Positions 32,765-45,212 are shown, counted from the stretch's first letter. The stretch: 64,000 bases of DNA from Bettongia penicillata ogilbyi (GCA_023548195.1 JAJHZJ010000252.1:2983395-3047394); one strand, 5' to 3'. Made by a program: numbers and translations. Notes: generated from the sequence alone by a model not told the origin.

Positions 32765-32971
32765 CAAGGGTTCTTAATCTGGTGTCCAGGGGTAGATTTC
32801 AGGGAGTCCATGAACTTGGATGAGAAAAATGTGTTGCATCATTATTTTTGTTAACCTTTAACTAAAATTTAGCATTTTCTTTGGTTATTTAAAGCACTAT
32901 TTTGAGGAGTCCTTAGGTTTCTCCAGACTGCCAAAGGAATCTGTGATTTGAAAAAAAGGTAAGAACTTCTA
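32765..32971. mobile_element. hAT-like MITE with both ends, about 207 bp
   Basis: Left end 'agggttcttaatctggtgtc', right end 'aggtaagaacttc': inverted ends. The centre has 'actaaaatttagcattttct', also found in the relative at 43805. Confidence 0.65.
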
Positions 32972-32974
32972 ATC

Positions 32975-33770
32975 TAGGTATTCAAACTTTTTTAGGGGGA
33001 TACATATTGTTCATGTCTTGTTTCTTGGTCTCCATAAGTGACCATGCTATCTCCTTTTCTGCTCAGACATTTCCTTAAGGATGTCATTTTTACTACTTGC
33101 TGGGCATAAGCCTACTTGTACCCATCATGCGGGTCACCTGAAGTTTTATATCACATTAATGGTGAAATCCTGTCTTATGGAAAGACATGAAATGAGGTCT
33201 TTGCTGGGAATGCTTCATGGATTCTGCTGGGAGGCACCATTACCACTTTACATGCAGGCCCAGGGTATAAAAAGAGGGCCACTCTTTCAAGCAGTAATAC
33301 TACCTTCCCAATAGACCTCCTCCTTGGGGAACTTGAAATGGAAATCGAAGTGGTGTCCATGTTTAGATGGTTCAGCAGCATCATGGTGGGAACCCATGGC
33401 AACCTTGCATCCGAAGGTCCTCCAGGAGCCCAGCTAGAGGAGCCTTAAGGCTGAAGAAATAGAACTTCTCATCACTTAGTTCATGTCACCTCTCTGGCTT
33501 TGAGTTGGTGCTGAAAGGCTGGGATATGTCAGTCCATGAGATGAATTGATAACTCTAAGCCTGTCAGTTTGAGGGAAGAGAGATTGGCTTCATAGAAAAG
33601 CAAATGAATTACATTATCATGTCCGGACTGATCAGCATATGTCCCCTTCCTAGTGGCATTGCTCTCTAGATAGCAGATGGAGGATGCAGCCTTTAGAGTA
33701 GGGGAAGGGAACTGTACCTGGTAGTTAGATCACTTGAGCAGGTGCATGTACTTACCAAGAAGAGATGGGA
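32975..33770. other. Unassigned stretch with a TATA-like motif
   Basis: No repeat recognised. 'gggtataaaaagagg' at about 33262 is a good TATA-box match; an old LTR or an unmarked promoter are both possible but unsupported. Confidence 0.3.
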
Positions 33771-33772
33771 GG

Positions 33773-34075
33773 AAGGAATAAACATTTATATATTGCCTAC
33801 TACGTGTCAAGCACTGTGAACTGTTTTTACAACTCATATACAATTAAAATATTATTTTTAATAGTAGTTAAAATAGTCATAATTGAAATGTTATTTTAAT
33901 TACAGCAGCCCTGGTGCTGTTTATAATTGCCCCCATTTTGCAGTTGAGGAAACCAAGGCAAACAGAGGAAAAGTGACTTACCTAGTCAGGGTCACACTGC
34001 TTGTAAATATCTAAAGTTGGATTTGACATGAATATAGGCCTAGCACTCTATCTACTGTGGCACCCGCTTCCCTGG
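33773..34075 (-). mobile_element. MIR-type SINE, antisense, with AT-rich insert
   Basis: 'tgcctactacgtgtcaagca', 'cattttgcagttgaggaaac' and 'tctatctactgtggcacc'. The stretch 33843-33905 of AT-rich DNA lengthens the middle. Confidence 0.75.
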
Positions 34076-34304
34076 CCCACCCCCAAGGCTTAGAGTCCTA
34101 AGCAAACCTCAGATATGTGCCTGTGTATATGGATGGAAGGTGGTTTGGGGGGTAGTAAAGGGCATTGCTGTATTGAGGAGGGGTTGACTCCTTTAGCTCT
34201 TTGTCAATCAATCAATCTCTCCTTTCCTCATATCCTTCCCTGTTCTGTCCAGGAAACATGTCCTCATTCATTTGATGGAAAGAGCATATGCTGAATTTGA
34301 AGTT

Positions 34305-34465
34305 AAATAAAGGATCTTAATCTGGGCTACATGCATTTTCTTTTTAAATTGGTAATTATATTTTAATAGAATTGGTTTCTCTTGTAATCCTACATATTTT
34401 TATTTTATCCAGTTAAAAATATGATTCTAAGAAAGGTTCTGTGGACTTCATTAGATTTCTGAAGA
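34305..34465. mobile_element. hAT-like MITE
   Basis: 'aaaggatcttaatctgggct', 'ttttaatagaattggtttct', 'cttgtaatcctacatatt' and 'tctaagaaaggttctgtgg' match the family centre well. Confidence 0.6.
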
Positions 34466-34739
34466 GTGTGCTGGCAAATGCTTAACAACCGTCTCTCTTT
34501 AAAAAGAAAAGTTACTGTTGGACACACTTTTAAACTTAATATGCATCCTTACCACTCTGAAGTCTAGAAAATCTAAAAACAAGCTCTAATTTGTACCTTT
34601 TGCTGATTTCTAAGGTGTAAATGCTCACACTGAAAATTTGACAATAGTTTCCAAGACTGTTGGAACTGCTTTCAGCACACCCCTGGGTCCATGACACAAA
34701 GTAAGTTAAGAAAACATACGTCAGACAATATCTTTTCAA

Positions 34740-34855
34740 ATTTCAAGACCTACTTATTAGCTATGTGGTTTGGGGCATACCTTACCCTTCTGAGCCTCAG
34801 TTTTCTTATCTGTAAAATGGGAAGATTAAACTCTAGGGTTCCTTTCAGCACTGGT
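34740..34855 (+). mobile_element. MIR fragment, sense
   Basis: 'ttagctatgtggtttggggc', 'tcttatctgtaaaatgggaa' and 'cctttcagcactggtct' are visible. Confidence 0.75.
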
Positions 34856-35032
34856 CTTGGGCAAAAGAAACAAACTTTTGTTGCTCCAGAGTGGGGAACA
34901 GACAGAGTTAGACAGTGTTCACAAAATCGACTGGAACAATTCTGATGTCAACAGATCAACAGGCCCTGGGGTGTGGCAGAAAGGTACTTCAAGTAAAAAA
35001 AAAATAGTTAAAAAAAATAACAACCCAACACA

Positions 35033-35190
35033 AAACCCTGGACTTGGGTACTAGCTTTGATACTTATAATTCTGTCACCTTGGGAAAGTAATATTAACTC
35101 TTGGAGCCTCAGTTTCCTTATATATAGACAGGAACAATACTGCATTCAGAGGGTTGTTGCATAAGGCATTTTGTAACTTTTAAAGTTCCC
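35033..35190 (+). mobile_element. MIR, sense
   Basis: 'ccctggacttgggtactagc', 'gagcctcagtttccttata' and 'gggttgttgcataaggc' follow MIR order. Confidence 0.7.
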
Positions 35191-35204
35191 TCTGAGAGAG
35201 AGCA

Positions 35205-35415
35205 TGGATAGTGGATAGGGAAGTGGCCTCAGAGTTCAGTCGAAGTCTTATTTCTGACGCAAACTGACTGATAACCCCCTGTGCATATCTTTTAATTTCT
35301 CAACGTGCTAGGCAACTCTCTGAAACTATGGGTTGAAGCATAATTGTCATTTGCACTGGTAGAGAAAGTTTCCTTACCAAGAGATCCACCTACGGAATGA
35401 TAGGTCCGCTGCTAG
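35205..35415 (+). mobile_element. tRNA-derived SINE with a different 3' body, sense
   Basis: Head 'gatagtggatagggaagtgg'. The 3' body 'gctaggcaactctctgaaac' and 'tggtagagaaagtttccttac' belongs to another marsupial/amniote SINE variant, not the MIR or Mar-1 tail. Confidence 0.65.
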
Positions 35416-35429
35416 AGAAAGTTGTGATT

Positions 35430-35940
35430 TAAAGCCAAATTTTGGGGTTTTTTTGCGGGGGAATGGTGGGGAGGTGACCCAAGTGGCCACTGGGAAAATT
35501 CCTAGCACAGTCCTCCCTTGAAAGGGGCCTGTTTCCATAATTTGACCTCCCAGTACAACTTAGCTCAGGGAATGTCCCTGAGGAAGCAAGCACAATGCAC
35601 AAGATTCCTTTGAGACTAGGAATACCTGCAGGGATTATGTTCCATTTATGTGAACAGCTCCCCATGACCTTTCCTAGGATTTCTCCTCTTCTCACTTGGT
35701 CTTCATACCTGGTAAAAAGCAGTCCTGAGGGTGAAACAGCAAACCCTATTCTAGTGGCAAACCGACTTCCCTCTCTTCTTGCCAATTCTTTGCTCTGGAA
35801 ATAAAATTCCAAGTGCTCGCCATAAGAGAGTTGCTTGTGCTTGCAGCCTCTCCAGCCTGGCAGTGGGTCTACACTTGTGAATAAACACCCTGCTGCCTGA
35901 TGCTGCTAGTGGAATTAATTCTTTGAGTTCTAGCAAGTTG
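35430..35940. other. Unique or LTR-like sequence
   Basis: 'acttgtgaataaacaccctg' near 35873 reads like the polyadenylation region of an LTR, with 'tacctggtaaaaagcagtcc' upstream. No paired copy or ends are found. The 127-codon minus frame (35429-35812) has no known domain. Confidence 0.3.
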
Positions 35941-36139
35941 TGGACTGTACTTAAAATCCAGCAGGTATATGATCCAGTTGCTTTAGCTTTCTTGATTCAT
36001 TTGCCTCTGGTCTACCCTCCTTTCTTCCAGTTCTAATTACCTTCAGTGAAGAGAAATCAGCTCCCAGCTTGCCATCCCTTCTTTTTTTTATCTTTTAAAT
36101 GGACAAACTCAAGTAGGCGAGTCGCTCTATTCAACCAAC

Positions 36140-36310
36140 CATCCATCAAGAAGCGTTAGTATCTACTAAATGTCAGACCCTTTGCTAGATCCCAAGGACA
36201 CAAAGTTAAAATGAAATTCTTCCCCTTCACAGGGAGCTTACATTCTAATGGGGAGTTAACATGAGCACATAAAAGCACATACAAAAAACACACACAATGT
36301 ATAAAAGTGT
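36140..36310 (-). mobile_element. L2 3' end, antisense
   Basis: 'tagtatctactaaatgtcag', 'acagggagcttacattctaa' and 'atggggagttaacatgag' are the reversed L2 terminus. Confidence 0.75.
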
Positions 36311-37090
36311 AACAGAGGAATGGATGGGCACTGATCCCAGGCCTTATGACAGTGCCCAGAGGGCTGCTCACACAATTGGTCATATGCAAGAGGCTGGACA
36401 TTCATAATGACAGAATGGCAGTGCCTTGGAGAGCATGGGTAGACAGACATTCTGCAACTGGTTCTGGTTTACCTCCCACCTACCTGATGGAGAGGCCATT
36501 TTGATCGGCTCTGGTTGAGTAGTTAGAACTGGGTAGTGGTGGTAGCATTCAGAACTCACTTGTTTGACCTGGTTTCTATTTCTGGGTTTGACTTCTCTAC
36601 TCTTAATGTGCCTGTGTGCCTTCTTCTTGGCCAATAACATCCTATGAGAGATAACACTATAAGGGCCTTGAGTCCATGGCCCCACAAATATAGACCTCCA
36701 TTTTTGCCTTGGCATTTGTTCTTTGATTTTGGGTGAAAGAAGTTGAAAGTGAGTTTTCAAAGGTTAGGAGAGTGAGGTTACCAAGGTCTGGGAGTCTGGA
36801 AGTTGAATCCATGCCAGATTTTATAGCCAGCCTGGCATTGATGACCCAAGCAAGACCTTTGGTACCTAATACCAAAGTGATGAAGTATTTGGACACGAAT
36901 TTGGTGGGACTGATGCTGTGTAGAAATTATGTCGAATCTGAGCTCACTTGGCCCAGAGGCCAAAGTGGTATAGAGGAGAGTGTTCCCCTCAGGTACTGGG
37001 GGCATGGAATTGTTTGTATTTCTATTCTTATCATATCTTTGAAATAACTATCCCCTTATAGAAAGCTAATTGAGGTTAACTACTTAAATT
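36310..37090. other. Unassigned noncoding stretch
   Basis: No repeat recognised. The 126- and 104-codon frames on opposite strands have no domain or splice context. Confidence 0.35.
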
Positions 37091-37093
37091 GAA

Positions 37094-37322
37094 GGACAAC
37101 TAGGTGGATAGAGTGCCAGGTATGGAGTCAGGATGATCTGAATTCAAATTCTGCCTCAGATACTTACTGGCTATGTGACCCTGGGCAAGTCACTTCACTC
37201 TGCTTGCCTCAGTTTCCTCATCTGTAAAATGAGCCAAGAAGGAAATAGTAAACCACTGCAGTATCTTTGCCAAGAAAATCCAAATGGGGTCATGAGAGTC
37301 AGACATGACTGAAACAACATTT
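37094..37322 (+). mobile_element. Mar-1-type CORE-SINE with RTE-like tail, sense
   Basis: 'acaactaggtggatagagtg', 'ctatgtgaccctgggcaagt', 'cctcatctgtaaaatgagcc' and 'atggggtcatgagagtcaga' give a complete copy. Confidence 0.88.
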
Positions 37323-37469
37323 GAATGGAACTGAGGAGGTTAACAGTGAAGGGAGACTACTCTGAAATTTCAACTTAAGTGGATATCATTAGAAGACACA
37401 CCTAGGAGTACCTCTAGAACCATGAGAAGGAGACGTAGTTGGACTCTGTCTAAGGGAACAAGGTTGGAA

Positions 37470-37680
37470 AATACTCAAGAGAGTTTTGGTGTGTAGGGGC
37501 ACTAGCAACTGAGGGTATCAGAAAAGACTTCCTATGGGAAGTAATGTTTGAGTTGAGCTTTGAGAAACCAAAGACAGTAGGAGGTGGGGATGGGAGGTCA
37601 TTTCAACCACAGGGTACATATAGCCCATATAAGTGCAGAGGCAGTGGAGACAAAATGGCAAGTATGAGGGAGAAGCAAGA
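37470..37680 (-). mobile_element. L2 fragment, antisense
   Basis: 'gacttcctatgggaagtaat', 'gtttgagttgagctttgaga' and 'gaggcagtggagacaaaatg' fit reversed L2 just before the 3' end. Confidence 0.55.
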
Positions 37681-37689
37681 TGATTACAA

Positions 37690-38415
37690 TTTCTTCACAG
37701 ACCGAGCAGAAAGGAGTTTCTGTATGGTGTGCCCTCCTGCTGCCTTCTTCCATAGACTCAATTTTCTTTCATTCTCCTCCTCTTCCACCACCATCATTTT
37801 CAGTGTCATGTCTGAGGCTGCTTCAAGTCCTGAAAATTTAAGCTTTTGAATTTTGCTCAGCCTTAGCTGAAAGAAAACACCCTTTCACCAGGCAGGCAGA
37901 CTGGCTCTCAACAGTTACACTGTGGTGCCTGTCCATTTCATAGGATTAAATGGTGCTGTTCTTGGCAAGGGTGAGGGGTAATGAAACTCAACACTGGCCT
38001 CCTGCCCTGAGACATACCAACAGATGTATAGGCAGTGGGATAGGTGGGGTGCGGGATAATGGGAGAACATACAATTATTACACAACTGAGGGTTTTATAT
38101 CGCAGATGAACTTCTGAGACTCAGGGATGGGAGTAGGTTTGCCTTGGGTGACAACAAACACTTAATAAATAACCACAGGACAAACGACCTTATGCTAGCT
38201 GCTTGATCATTGGGTATGATAGCTCATACAGCCTTTGTAGGACTCGGAGAGAGTGGATAGTTGGACAAAAAGATACAAATGGGGGAGGATATTTATGAAA
38301 GCATTATGACTGGAGGAGAGTCCTTTGGAAAAATCTTGCGTGGGAGGTCTTGAGTCTAAATTTAAGATTCTGTGTGTGAGGCACCATTTTAAAATAGATG
38401 TGCTCCCTACCCTCT
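37690..38415. other. Unassigned noncoding stretch
   Basis: Nothing recognised; no RNA gene, no exon. Confidence 0.35.
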
Positions 38416-38418
38416 AGA

Positions 38419-38632
38419 GGGGCAGCTAGATAGCACAATGGATAGAGTGCTAGACCTGGAGTCAGAAAGGTGAGAGTTCAAATCTGGCCTCAGGCACTTT
38501 CTAGCTATGTGACCTTGGGCAAGTCAATTAACCCTATTTGCCTCAGTTTCCTCATCTATAAAATGAGCTGGAGAAGGGAATGGCATACCACTCTAGTATC
38601 TTTGCCAAGAAAACTCCCAATGACTGAAAAAC
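38419..38632 (+). mobile_element. Mar-1-type CORE-SINE, sense, well preserved
   Basis: 'ggggcagctagatagcacaa', 'gctatgtgaccttgggcaag', 'cctcatctataaaatgagct' and 'gccaagaaaactcccaat'. The tail stops early, at 'gactgaaaaac'. Confidence 0.9.
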
Positions 38633-38639
38633 TATCGTT

Positions 38640-40130
38640 GGGGCTTTAGAATAGTGAAAGGTCAAAATGTATACTTAAAAGCTCCTAAGATCATTGTATT
38701 TGGGGAGGGAAGGCAGTGACAGAAATCCTTTGCCTTGATGGCTTTTACCCAAGAGAACCCCATGATCTTGGGACAGGTGCTGGAGAGATTGTCCTGATAT
38801 CAATACTGCATGGAAATCCAACAGTTGATGATGTGAAGGTGAAGACAGCAGAAAGTACCCCAGAGGCTAGTTGAAGACAGTGTGGGCCCCATAGCTGAGC
38901 ACTTCCTTACCTGGCTCATACCTCTTCACTGACTGCCTAGAATCTACTTCCTTCTGTTGGTTTCTTGAAACCTCTTGTTTCCTTTAAAACGCTATGTAAA
39001 GCCTTTTGTAATTGCCCCCGGTCACTAGCATCCTCCCTTTCTCCTCAGTTTATGTACATGTTATCTAACTCCTTTCAATGCTGTCTGTTTCCGTGCTTAG
39101 TATGGTGTTATTAATAAAGTCTTGTCTGACTGGAACTGTGAACTCTGACCTCCCTTGGAATAGGTGTCCAGTGATCTCTCCGACAGTTCAGTGGTAGGCA
39201 GGATCGTTAGGGAGAAGGATCAGCTGCTTGAAGGTTTAGATCCATCCAGTAACCAAGGCCCCATACACTTGGTTATTCTTGTCCCAGATAGGAGAGTGTG
39301 GTAGGAGGGAGGGACACGGAGTGGTATGATGGGAAGAATGAGAGTCAGGAGACCTAGGTTTGGATCCTGGATCTGTTGCTAAGGTTGTATCAGCTTCGGT
39401 GGCCTCCCTCTAGACTGGAGGTGACAAAGGCCAGACAAGCCACTATGGGACCTGTTTTTACTTTGCTTTTCTGCCAGAAGGGAACCAGTCTGAGATAAGG
39501 ATGAGGGGTCAGGGCAGAGAATAAATGATAGCCATGCTCTCCTCCTTTAATTGACTCACAATGCCACAGGCCATTTGGGATTCCCTGGACCACAGTGGGT
39601 GAGACACCACTGGTCTTGAGCAGGTCAAGCTCGATGTTCCTTCTCTGACCCTCTTTCTGCCTCCCCTGTTCCCTCTGTCAATTCCTCCCGCATTAATAAA
39701 GCACTGTGCATTTTCCTCCGTGAAGGAGGCAGACTTTCTCCCTCTCATTTTCTCTCAGCGTTCAAACGTCGAGAATGCCTCGGGGGAAACACTGCATGAA
39801 CCAGACTCCAACAGCTGTCCCTGGGGACTCTTCACTGTGTCTACAGTCAAAGTGTCACTTGTCAGGCACTGCTAGAGTGTGGTGGGACTTGAGCCTCGAG
39901 CTCCCCTCCCCCCTCTTCACTCAGACGGAAGGGAAGCTCCAGGGCCTTTGGGGTGGGGCTCAAAAATCTGGGTATCCAAGCACATAGAACTGTTTCTTGG
40001 TAGCTTCCCTGATTTGCCTTTGTGAGCAGTCAGAGCATAAAATAGTCACAAAGGGATGGCCATCAGAGATCTCTAATCAAGTCCCTTTAATCCTGTCCTC
40101 ATACAGAGGTTCATTTATTCTCTTTTCAAC
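38640..40130. other. Mostly unique stretch
   Basis: A weak L2-like section lies at 38940-39130 and a MIR head at 39318-39385 ('gagagtcaggagacctaggt'). 39650-39790 ('ttcaaacgtcgagaatgcct') is GC-richer and may be conserved. No coding gene is recognised. Confidence 0.35.

Positions 40131-40133
<3 letters not shown>

Positions 40134-40184
<51 letters not shown>
40134..40184. repeat. (TC)n microsatellite, about 50 bp
   Basis: Pure CT run within a longer pyrimidine-rich zone reaching 40230. Confidence 0.97.
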
Positions 40185-40191
<7 letters not shown>

Positions 40192-40444
40192 CTCTCTCCT
40201 CTCCTCTCTCTTTCTGTCTCCTGCCTCCCCTCATATTATTAAAATGAAAGAGAGATGGGCCTACAGGTCAGAGGGGCACATGAGCATATGGTTCTCTAAT
40301 TAGGATAGGGGTAGAAGTGTGGTCAAGGGATGCTCTTCACAGGAGGGGAGCTTCTAACCCCATTTATATCTGGCTTCACTTTTCCCAACCTGATTCCATA
40401 GCCTAACCCTCTTCCCTTTTCTATGGGTCTTGATACATTAGGGT

Positions 40445-40915
40445 GAAGTATTTACAGCGTAGACTTGGAATCATTAGATCTATTTTGAAATTCTGGCTCT
40501 GCTAAGAGTCATTAAAAGGATAGGAAAATAGGAGCTTTGCTCCTTACAATATCAAAATTTAGAAGGCACAATAATTTATACTAGGTAAGGTCCTGGGCCT
40601 ATCCTCCTCCTCCTCCTCTTTAGTGGCATCCCTAGCAATGATCTTACCTGGGATGACTCCTGTCCATCAGGGCCCTGGAATCTCCGCTCCCCTTCCTCCC
40701 ACTCCAGCAGTTGATTTGAAAGCTACTTGCCCCAGAAGTCAAAATTTCTTGATAGGATACTGTCTCTTATACTTACTCTTCTTTGACCATGGGCAAAGCA
40801 AGTTAGCCTCTCTGAACCTCAATTTCCTAATCTGTTAAATGATTAGCATAATATTTGCACTATGGAATTCATTATGAAAAAAATTCTTTGTAAACCCTAG
40901 ATATTTATGCAAATT
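40445..40915 (+). mobile_element. MIR, sense, split in two
   Basis: Head at 40445-40515 ('gacttggaatcattagatct') and core/tail at 40775-40915 ('cctcaatttcctaatctgtt', 'attctttgtaaaccctagat'). The 260 bp between are of unknown origin. Confidence 0.55.
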
Positions 40916-40954
40916 GGATCTCTACAAAATTTCAAGCAGTCTGATAGGAGGTAG

Positions 40955-42090
40955 GGATACCAGTTAAAAAACAAAACCATCCTTACCCTCAAAGAATAGA
41001 CATTCTACTAGGAAATAGCAAAACTGACATCAATAACTAAATGGAAGACATATGCAAAATAAGTTCATTGAGATTGAGCTTTCTGGGGTAATCAGAAAAG
41101 GCTCTTGAATGAGGTAGCATTTCAGTTTAGGCTTGAAGGTAGCTATGGATTTCAAGAGGTATACATGAAGAGACAGAACATCTCAGGCACGGGAGATGGC
41201 TTATGCAAAGACATGGAGGAAGGAGATGTCTTGTATGGGGGAAGTCAGTTAGGATAGTTTGAGTGGAATACAGTCTCTAAAGGGGAGTAATCAGTATAGA
41301 AAGATTAGTCAAAGCCTTATTGTGATTACCAAATAGAAGTTGCATCTTATCCTAACAATAATGAGAGAGGGGCAGCTAAGTGGCACAGTTAATAGTGTTG
41401 GGCCTGAAATCAGAAAGACTCATCTTCCTGGGTTCAAATCCAGCCTTGATCAGTTACCAGCTGTGTGACCCTGGGCAAGTTACTTCACCCTGTTTGTCTC
41501 AGCTTCCTCATCAATAAAGATGAGAAGGAGAAGGAAATGGCAAATCACTCCAGTACTGCTGCCAAGAAAACCCCAAATGGGGTCATGAAGAAGCAGACAT
41601 AACTGAAAAATGACTGAAAAGTAACGGTAAAATCCACGGAAATTTCTTGAGTAGGACAGTGACATGGCCAGACTCGTACCTTAGGAACATTGATTAGGCA
41701 GTTATATGACATTGCAATTGGAGAGGAGAGAGATTGGGTTCTGGAAGAACAGTGAGGTAGATATTACAATGGTTCAGGTGAAAGGCGATGAAGGCCTGGA
41801 GTAGCCTGGATATGGCATTAGTAGGGGCAAGACATGTTGAGAAGGTAGAATCAATGACTTGAGCAACTGATTAGCTATGGGGGCAAGAGAGAATGAAGAA
41901 CTATGGATGTCTCCCAGGTGGTAAACCTGGAATGATGGTGGTGCCCATGAAAGAAATAAGAATGTTAAGAGGAAAAGAGAATTTAGAGAGAAAGGAATTG
42001 AGTTCTGTTTTGGATGTATGGAATTTGAGATACCTATGGGACATACGAGGAGATATCTTGCAACTAGCTGGAGATGCTGGACTAGAATGA
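40955..42090 (-). mobile_element. L2 LINE ORF2 C-terminal and 3' part, antisense
   Basis: 'ggcacgggagatggcttatg', 'gttttggatgtatggaattt' and 'ctatgggacatacgag' follow the reversed L2 order seen also at 42868 and 47393. On the minus strand this is the region C-terminal to the reverse transcriptase; all frames are broken. A SINE splits it at 41369-41630. Confidence 0.75.
41369..41630 (+). mobile_element. Mar-1-type CORE-SINE with RTE-like tail, inside L2
   Basis: 'ggggcagctaagtggcacag', 'ctgtgtgaccctgggcaagt', 'gccaagaaaaccccaaatgg' and 'gactgaaaaatgactgaaaa' form a full-length copy, younger than the L2 it interrupts. Confidence 0.9.
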
Positions 42091-42094
42091 GGGG

Positions 42095-42865
42095 GGAAAA
42101 TAAACACATAACCACAATAAAATGAAACAAAAAGGAAGGAAACACCCAGCTATCAGCACACCCTGTGAGGTAAGAAATAGTAGAAGCTGGATTAGTTAGA
42201 TTAGAGAGTAGAATCCTGCCTAATTTGGATCTTACGTTTTTGTGTTTGGGACAGTACAATTTTCTGTTCCTGGATGTATCATTGCTGGCTTGAGGGATTC
42301 TAGCTTCCTTTTTTGCTATTCCTTTACACTAGATATAATGGGGGGTAGCTCTTGGTGATTTGAAGAACTCTGTCCTGTTGACCTCTGAGTGAACGTTGGA
42401 CAAGGGCTGGGGCATACCGGGAAACTGGAGGCGTTCATTATAGGTTGAGGTAAGCTGCTTGGGTCCTGGTGGAGTTATCCCAACACAGTCTTGTACTTGG
42501 GATGGTGCACTGCTTAGTGAGAGAGACTATGTGTTCCAGATCTTAGATCAAGCTTCTTCTTGGACAGAAATGAGAAGAATTAGCATTCTGGAGGAATCCA
42601 GGATGAGATCCTTTGGCATTGTATACGAAACAGAAGGAGGCCAAATATCTCTGGCTTGGGCAAGAGAACTTAGGCAGAAGATCGCTTCCAGCCACCCCAG
42701 TTACAGAGTAGGCATTTCTAAATTAGAAGAGCTTCTTTACATGGGTACTCTAAGACTGAGGGGTTCAGAACAAGATAATGGGAATCACCTATTGGGAAAG
42801 ATGGAGGGCTGTAGGACATAGGGTTCTGTTCAAGGAGAAGAGTGATGCTTCTGTAGGATGGTAGA
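42095..42865. other. Unassigned stretch between two L2 copies
   Basis: Nothing recognised. A 120-codon plus frame (42459-42821) has no domain, membrane helix or signal. Its codons show no clear bias, so it is probably chance. Confidence 0.35.
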
Positions 42866-42867
42866 GG

Positions 42868-43795
42868 AAAGTCAAGTCAACTAGTATTTTTCAAGTGCCT
42901 GCTATGTGCCAGGAACTGAACTAAACATTTAGGGATATAAAGAAAGGCAAAAATAAAAGTCCTTGATTTCAAGGAGCTCACAGTCTTATGTGCAAATCCA
43001 AATGAGATATATCCAGAATAAACTGGAGATTATTTCAGAGGGAAGGGATCAGTGCTAGAGGGATAGGAAAAGTCCTCTTCTACAGGTGGGATTTTAGCTG
43101 GAATTTGAAGAAAGCCCTCTCTTTAGATGATGAATAAGAGTTCTGGGCATGTGGGACAGCCATTGAAAATGACCAGAATTGGAAGATGTGCAAGGAACAA
43201 CAAGGAAGTCAGTGTCTCTGGATTACAGAAAATATGGAAGATGGGGTAAAGTGTAAGAAGACTGGAAAGGCAGGAAGGGGCCAGACGAAGAAGGACTTTA
43301 AAAGACAAAGAAAGGATTTTTTTTTGCCTTATATTTGATCCTAGAGGTAACAGGAAGCCATTAGGATTTACGGAATGGAGGAAGGCATCTTGGTTAGACC
43401 TGCACTTTAGGAAGATGAATTTGATAGGTGAGTGGAAGATGAAGTAGAGTGGGGAGAGACTTGAGGCACCAGACCAAGGAGAAGACTTTTGCAATGGTCT
43501 ACAAATAAGGTGATGAGATCCTGCACCAAAGTGGTGGGCGTGTTGGAGGAGAGAAGGGGGCATATTGGAGAGATGCTATGAAGGTACAATGGATAGGAGT
43601 TGGCAATTAATTGGATATGGGAAGTGATAGAGAGTGAGGACCTGAGAATTGCACCAAGGTTGGCAGGCTGAAAGTATTGTGGTGACCTCAATGAATAACA
43701 AGGAACATGGCAGGAGTTTGGCAAGAGAGTGGCATGTGATGGACTGCAGAGAAATTCAGTAGGAGACATGCTGTAGAACCATAATAAGAGAAAAC
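42868..43795 (-). mobile_element. L2 LINE 3' part, antisense
   Basis: Begins 'caagtgcctgctatgtgcca'. On the minus strand, 43123-43563 keeps an open 146-codon stretch resembling the ORF2 C-terminus ('LAPSCLSSLL', 'IKFIFLKCRS'), which in L2/CR1/Jockey elements follows the polymerase. Broken elsewhere. Confidence 0.8.
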
Positions 43796-43804
43796 ATTAA
43801 AGTA

Positions 43805-43972
43805 GGAATTCTTAACCAGAGTCTGAAAGATTTCAGGGACTCTGAACTTGAATAGGAAAAAGAAATATCATCTTTATTTTTGATGACTGCTAACTGAAAT
43901 TTAGCATTTTCCTCATTTTGAAACATTGTGAGAAGAGGTCTATGAACTTAGGAATTTAAAGAATGGTTGTTC
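43805..43972. mobile_element. hAT-like MITE
   Basis: 'ggaattcttaaccagagtct', 'gggactctgaacttgaatag', 'actgaaatttagcattttcc' and the end 'ggaatttaaagaatg'. Confidence 0.6.
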
Positions 43973-43979
43973 ATGAGTT

Positions 43980-44985
43980 AGTACCATTTGTTGTTGAGTC
44001 TGAGTTGTTTGGGTCAGGACAATAAACCAAGAAAATTAGGATTCTCCCAAAGTATACATGGGCCCTTCAGGTCACAAGAGAATTTCTGAAGCAGGTTGTC
44101 ATTCTTTTGTACTTTAGGGAATCATATTTTTATTGGGGTGGGGAATTCCATCTATCAAAGCTGATTGGCTATTTTCTTTATTTCTGAGAATCTATGGGTC
44201 AAAACCAGAGAACAAAATCCAAATCATTCCTCTGGTAGCTAACCTTCTGGAATATCCAGAAATAAGTAGAATGAGCTACCCAGCAGGTGATACTTGGATC
44301 ACTTGTTCTAGCACTGCCCCTCTCCCCCCATCTAACATGTGGACCTGACACCCTCTTTCCCTAAGTCAGCCAAACACCTGCCCTTCCCCCACTTCCAAAG
44401 CCCAGCAGCATGCTAAGGCTATCAAAGACTGGTTGTCATCGGGAAGACAGCTGACATTCCACAGAACAGGCAGTCACAGTAGCCTCTCAGTAAGGGAGGC
44501 ACCAGGGTAACAGAGACAGAACTTTATCAGGGAAGAGGCAGCTGCAGACCACCTGACTCTCCCCCCTATCTAAAATTATGTTGTAAGCTTGAAGAGGGTG
44601 GAAACCCTGTGCTTTGTATGGTGCCTTGTATGGTGCTTAGTACCGTGCCAGGCAAAAACCAGACTTTTGGTGATGGTGAGAATGAAAAAACTACTAGTTC
44701 TGGGCTGTGAGAGCCTTTCAGTGTCTCACTCTCCTTCCCAATCTTTATAGTCTCACCCCACCCCCTCCCACCCCCTTCAGTTATTCAAGTTCTTTGCCTT
44801 TGGACCTTAAAGCCACAACTTTCTCGAGGCCCCAGTTCCTAGCCATGCCATCCATAATCTTCCCCTTTAGCCTAAACTCTAAACCCACTCAAAGCACGAG
44901 GTAGGATAAAATCCCTTTTTTTCCCTGAGGCCAGGACGGTAAACCATTAGTCTTATCCTTGGCACTGCGAGGGAGGTGTTCAAGG
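43980..44985. other. Mostly unique stretch
   Basis: An eroded L2 terminus may lie at 44578-44665 ('tggtgcttagtaccgtgcca'). Otherwise nothing is recognised. Confidence 0.35.
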
Positions 44986-44987
44986 TA

Positions 44988-45115
44988 ATCATAGCATTTC
45001 AGAGCCATAATGGACCTCGGAGATCAGCTGGGGTACCCCTTTCATTTTATCGGGAGATGAAGTGGCTTCCCAACATCCCACCGGGAGCTCTGGAGCAGGG
45101 TCGGGTCCCTGTACG
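44988..45115 (-). mobile_element. MIR, antisense, diverged
   Basis: 'gccataatggacctcggaga' and 'tttcattttatcgggagatg' follow reversed MIR order. Confidence 0.55.
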
Positions 45116-45210
45116 ATATTACACTCCGGGTGGTAAGTAGTTGTGGAGCGAGGATGTCCTACACATATATAGGTAGCGATGGCTAAAAAGTCTGTGGCCT
45201 TTGTCTGCCT

Positions 45211-45212
<2 letters not shown>

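Noticed and set aside
42459..42821. 120-codon plus frame between two L2 copies
   Set aside because: No domain, no splice sites, no neighbours; within the range expected by chance in 64 kb of six frames.
41774..43769. Minus frames of 120-161 codons as host genes
   Set aside because: They fall in antisense L2 copies and match the decayed ORF2 C-terminus.
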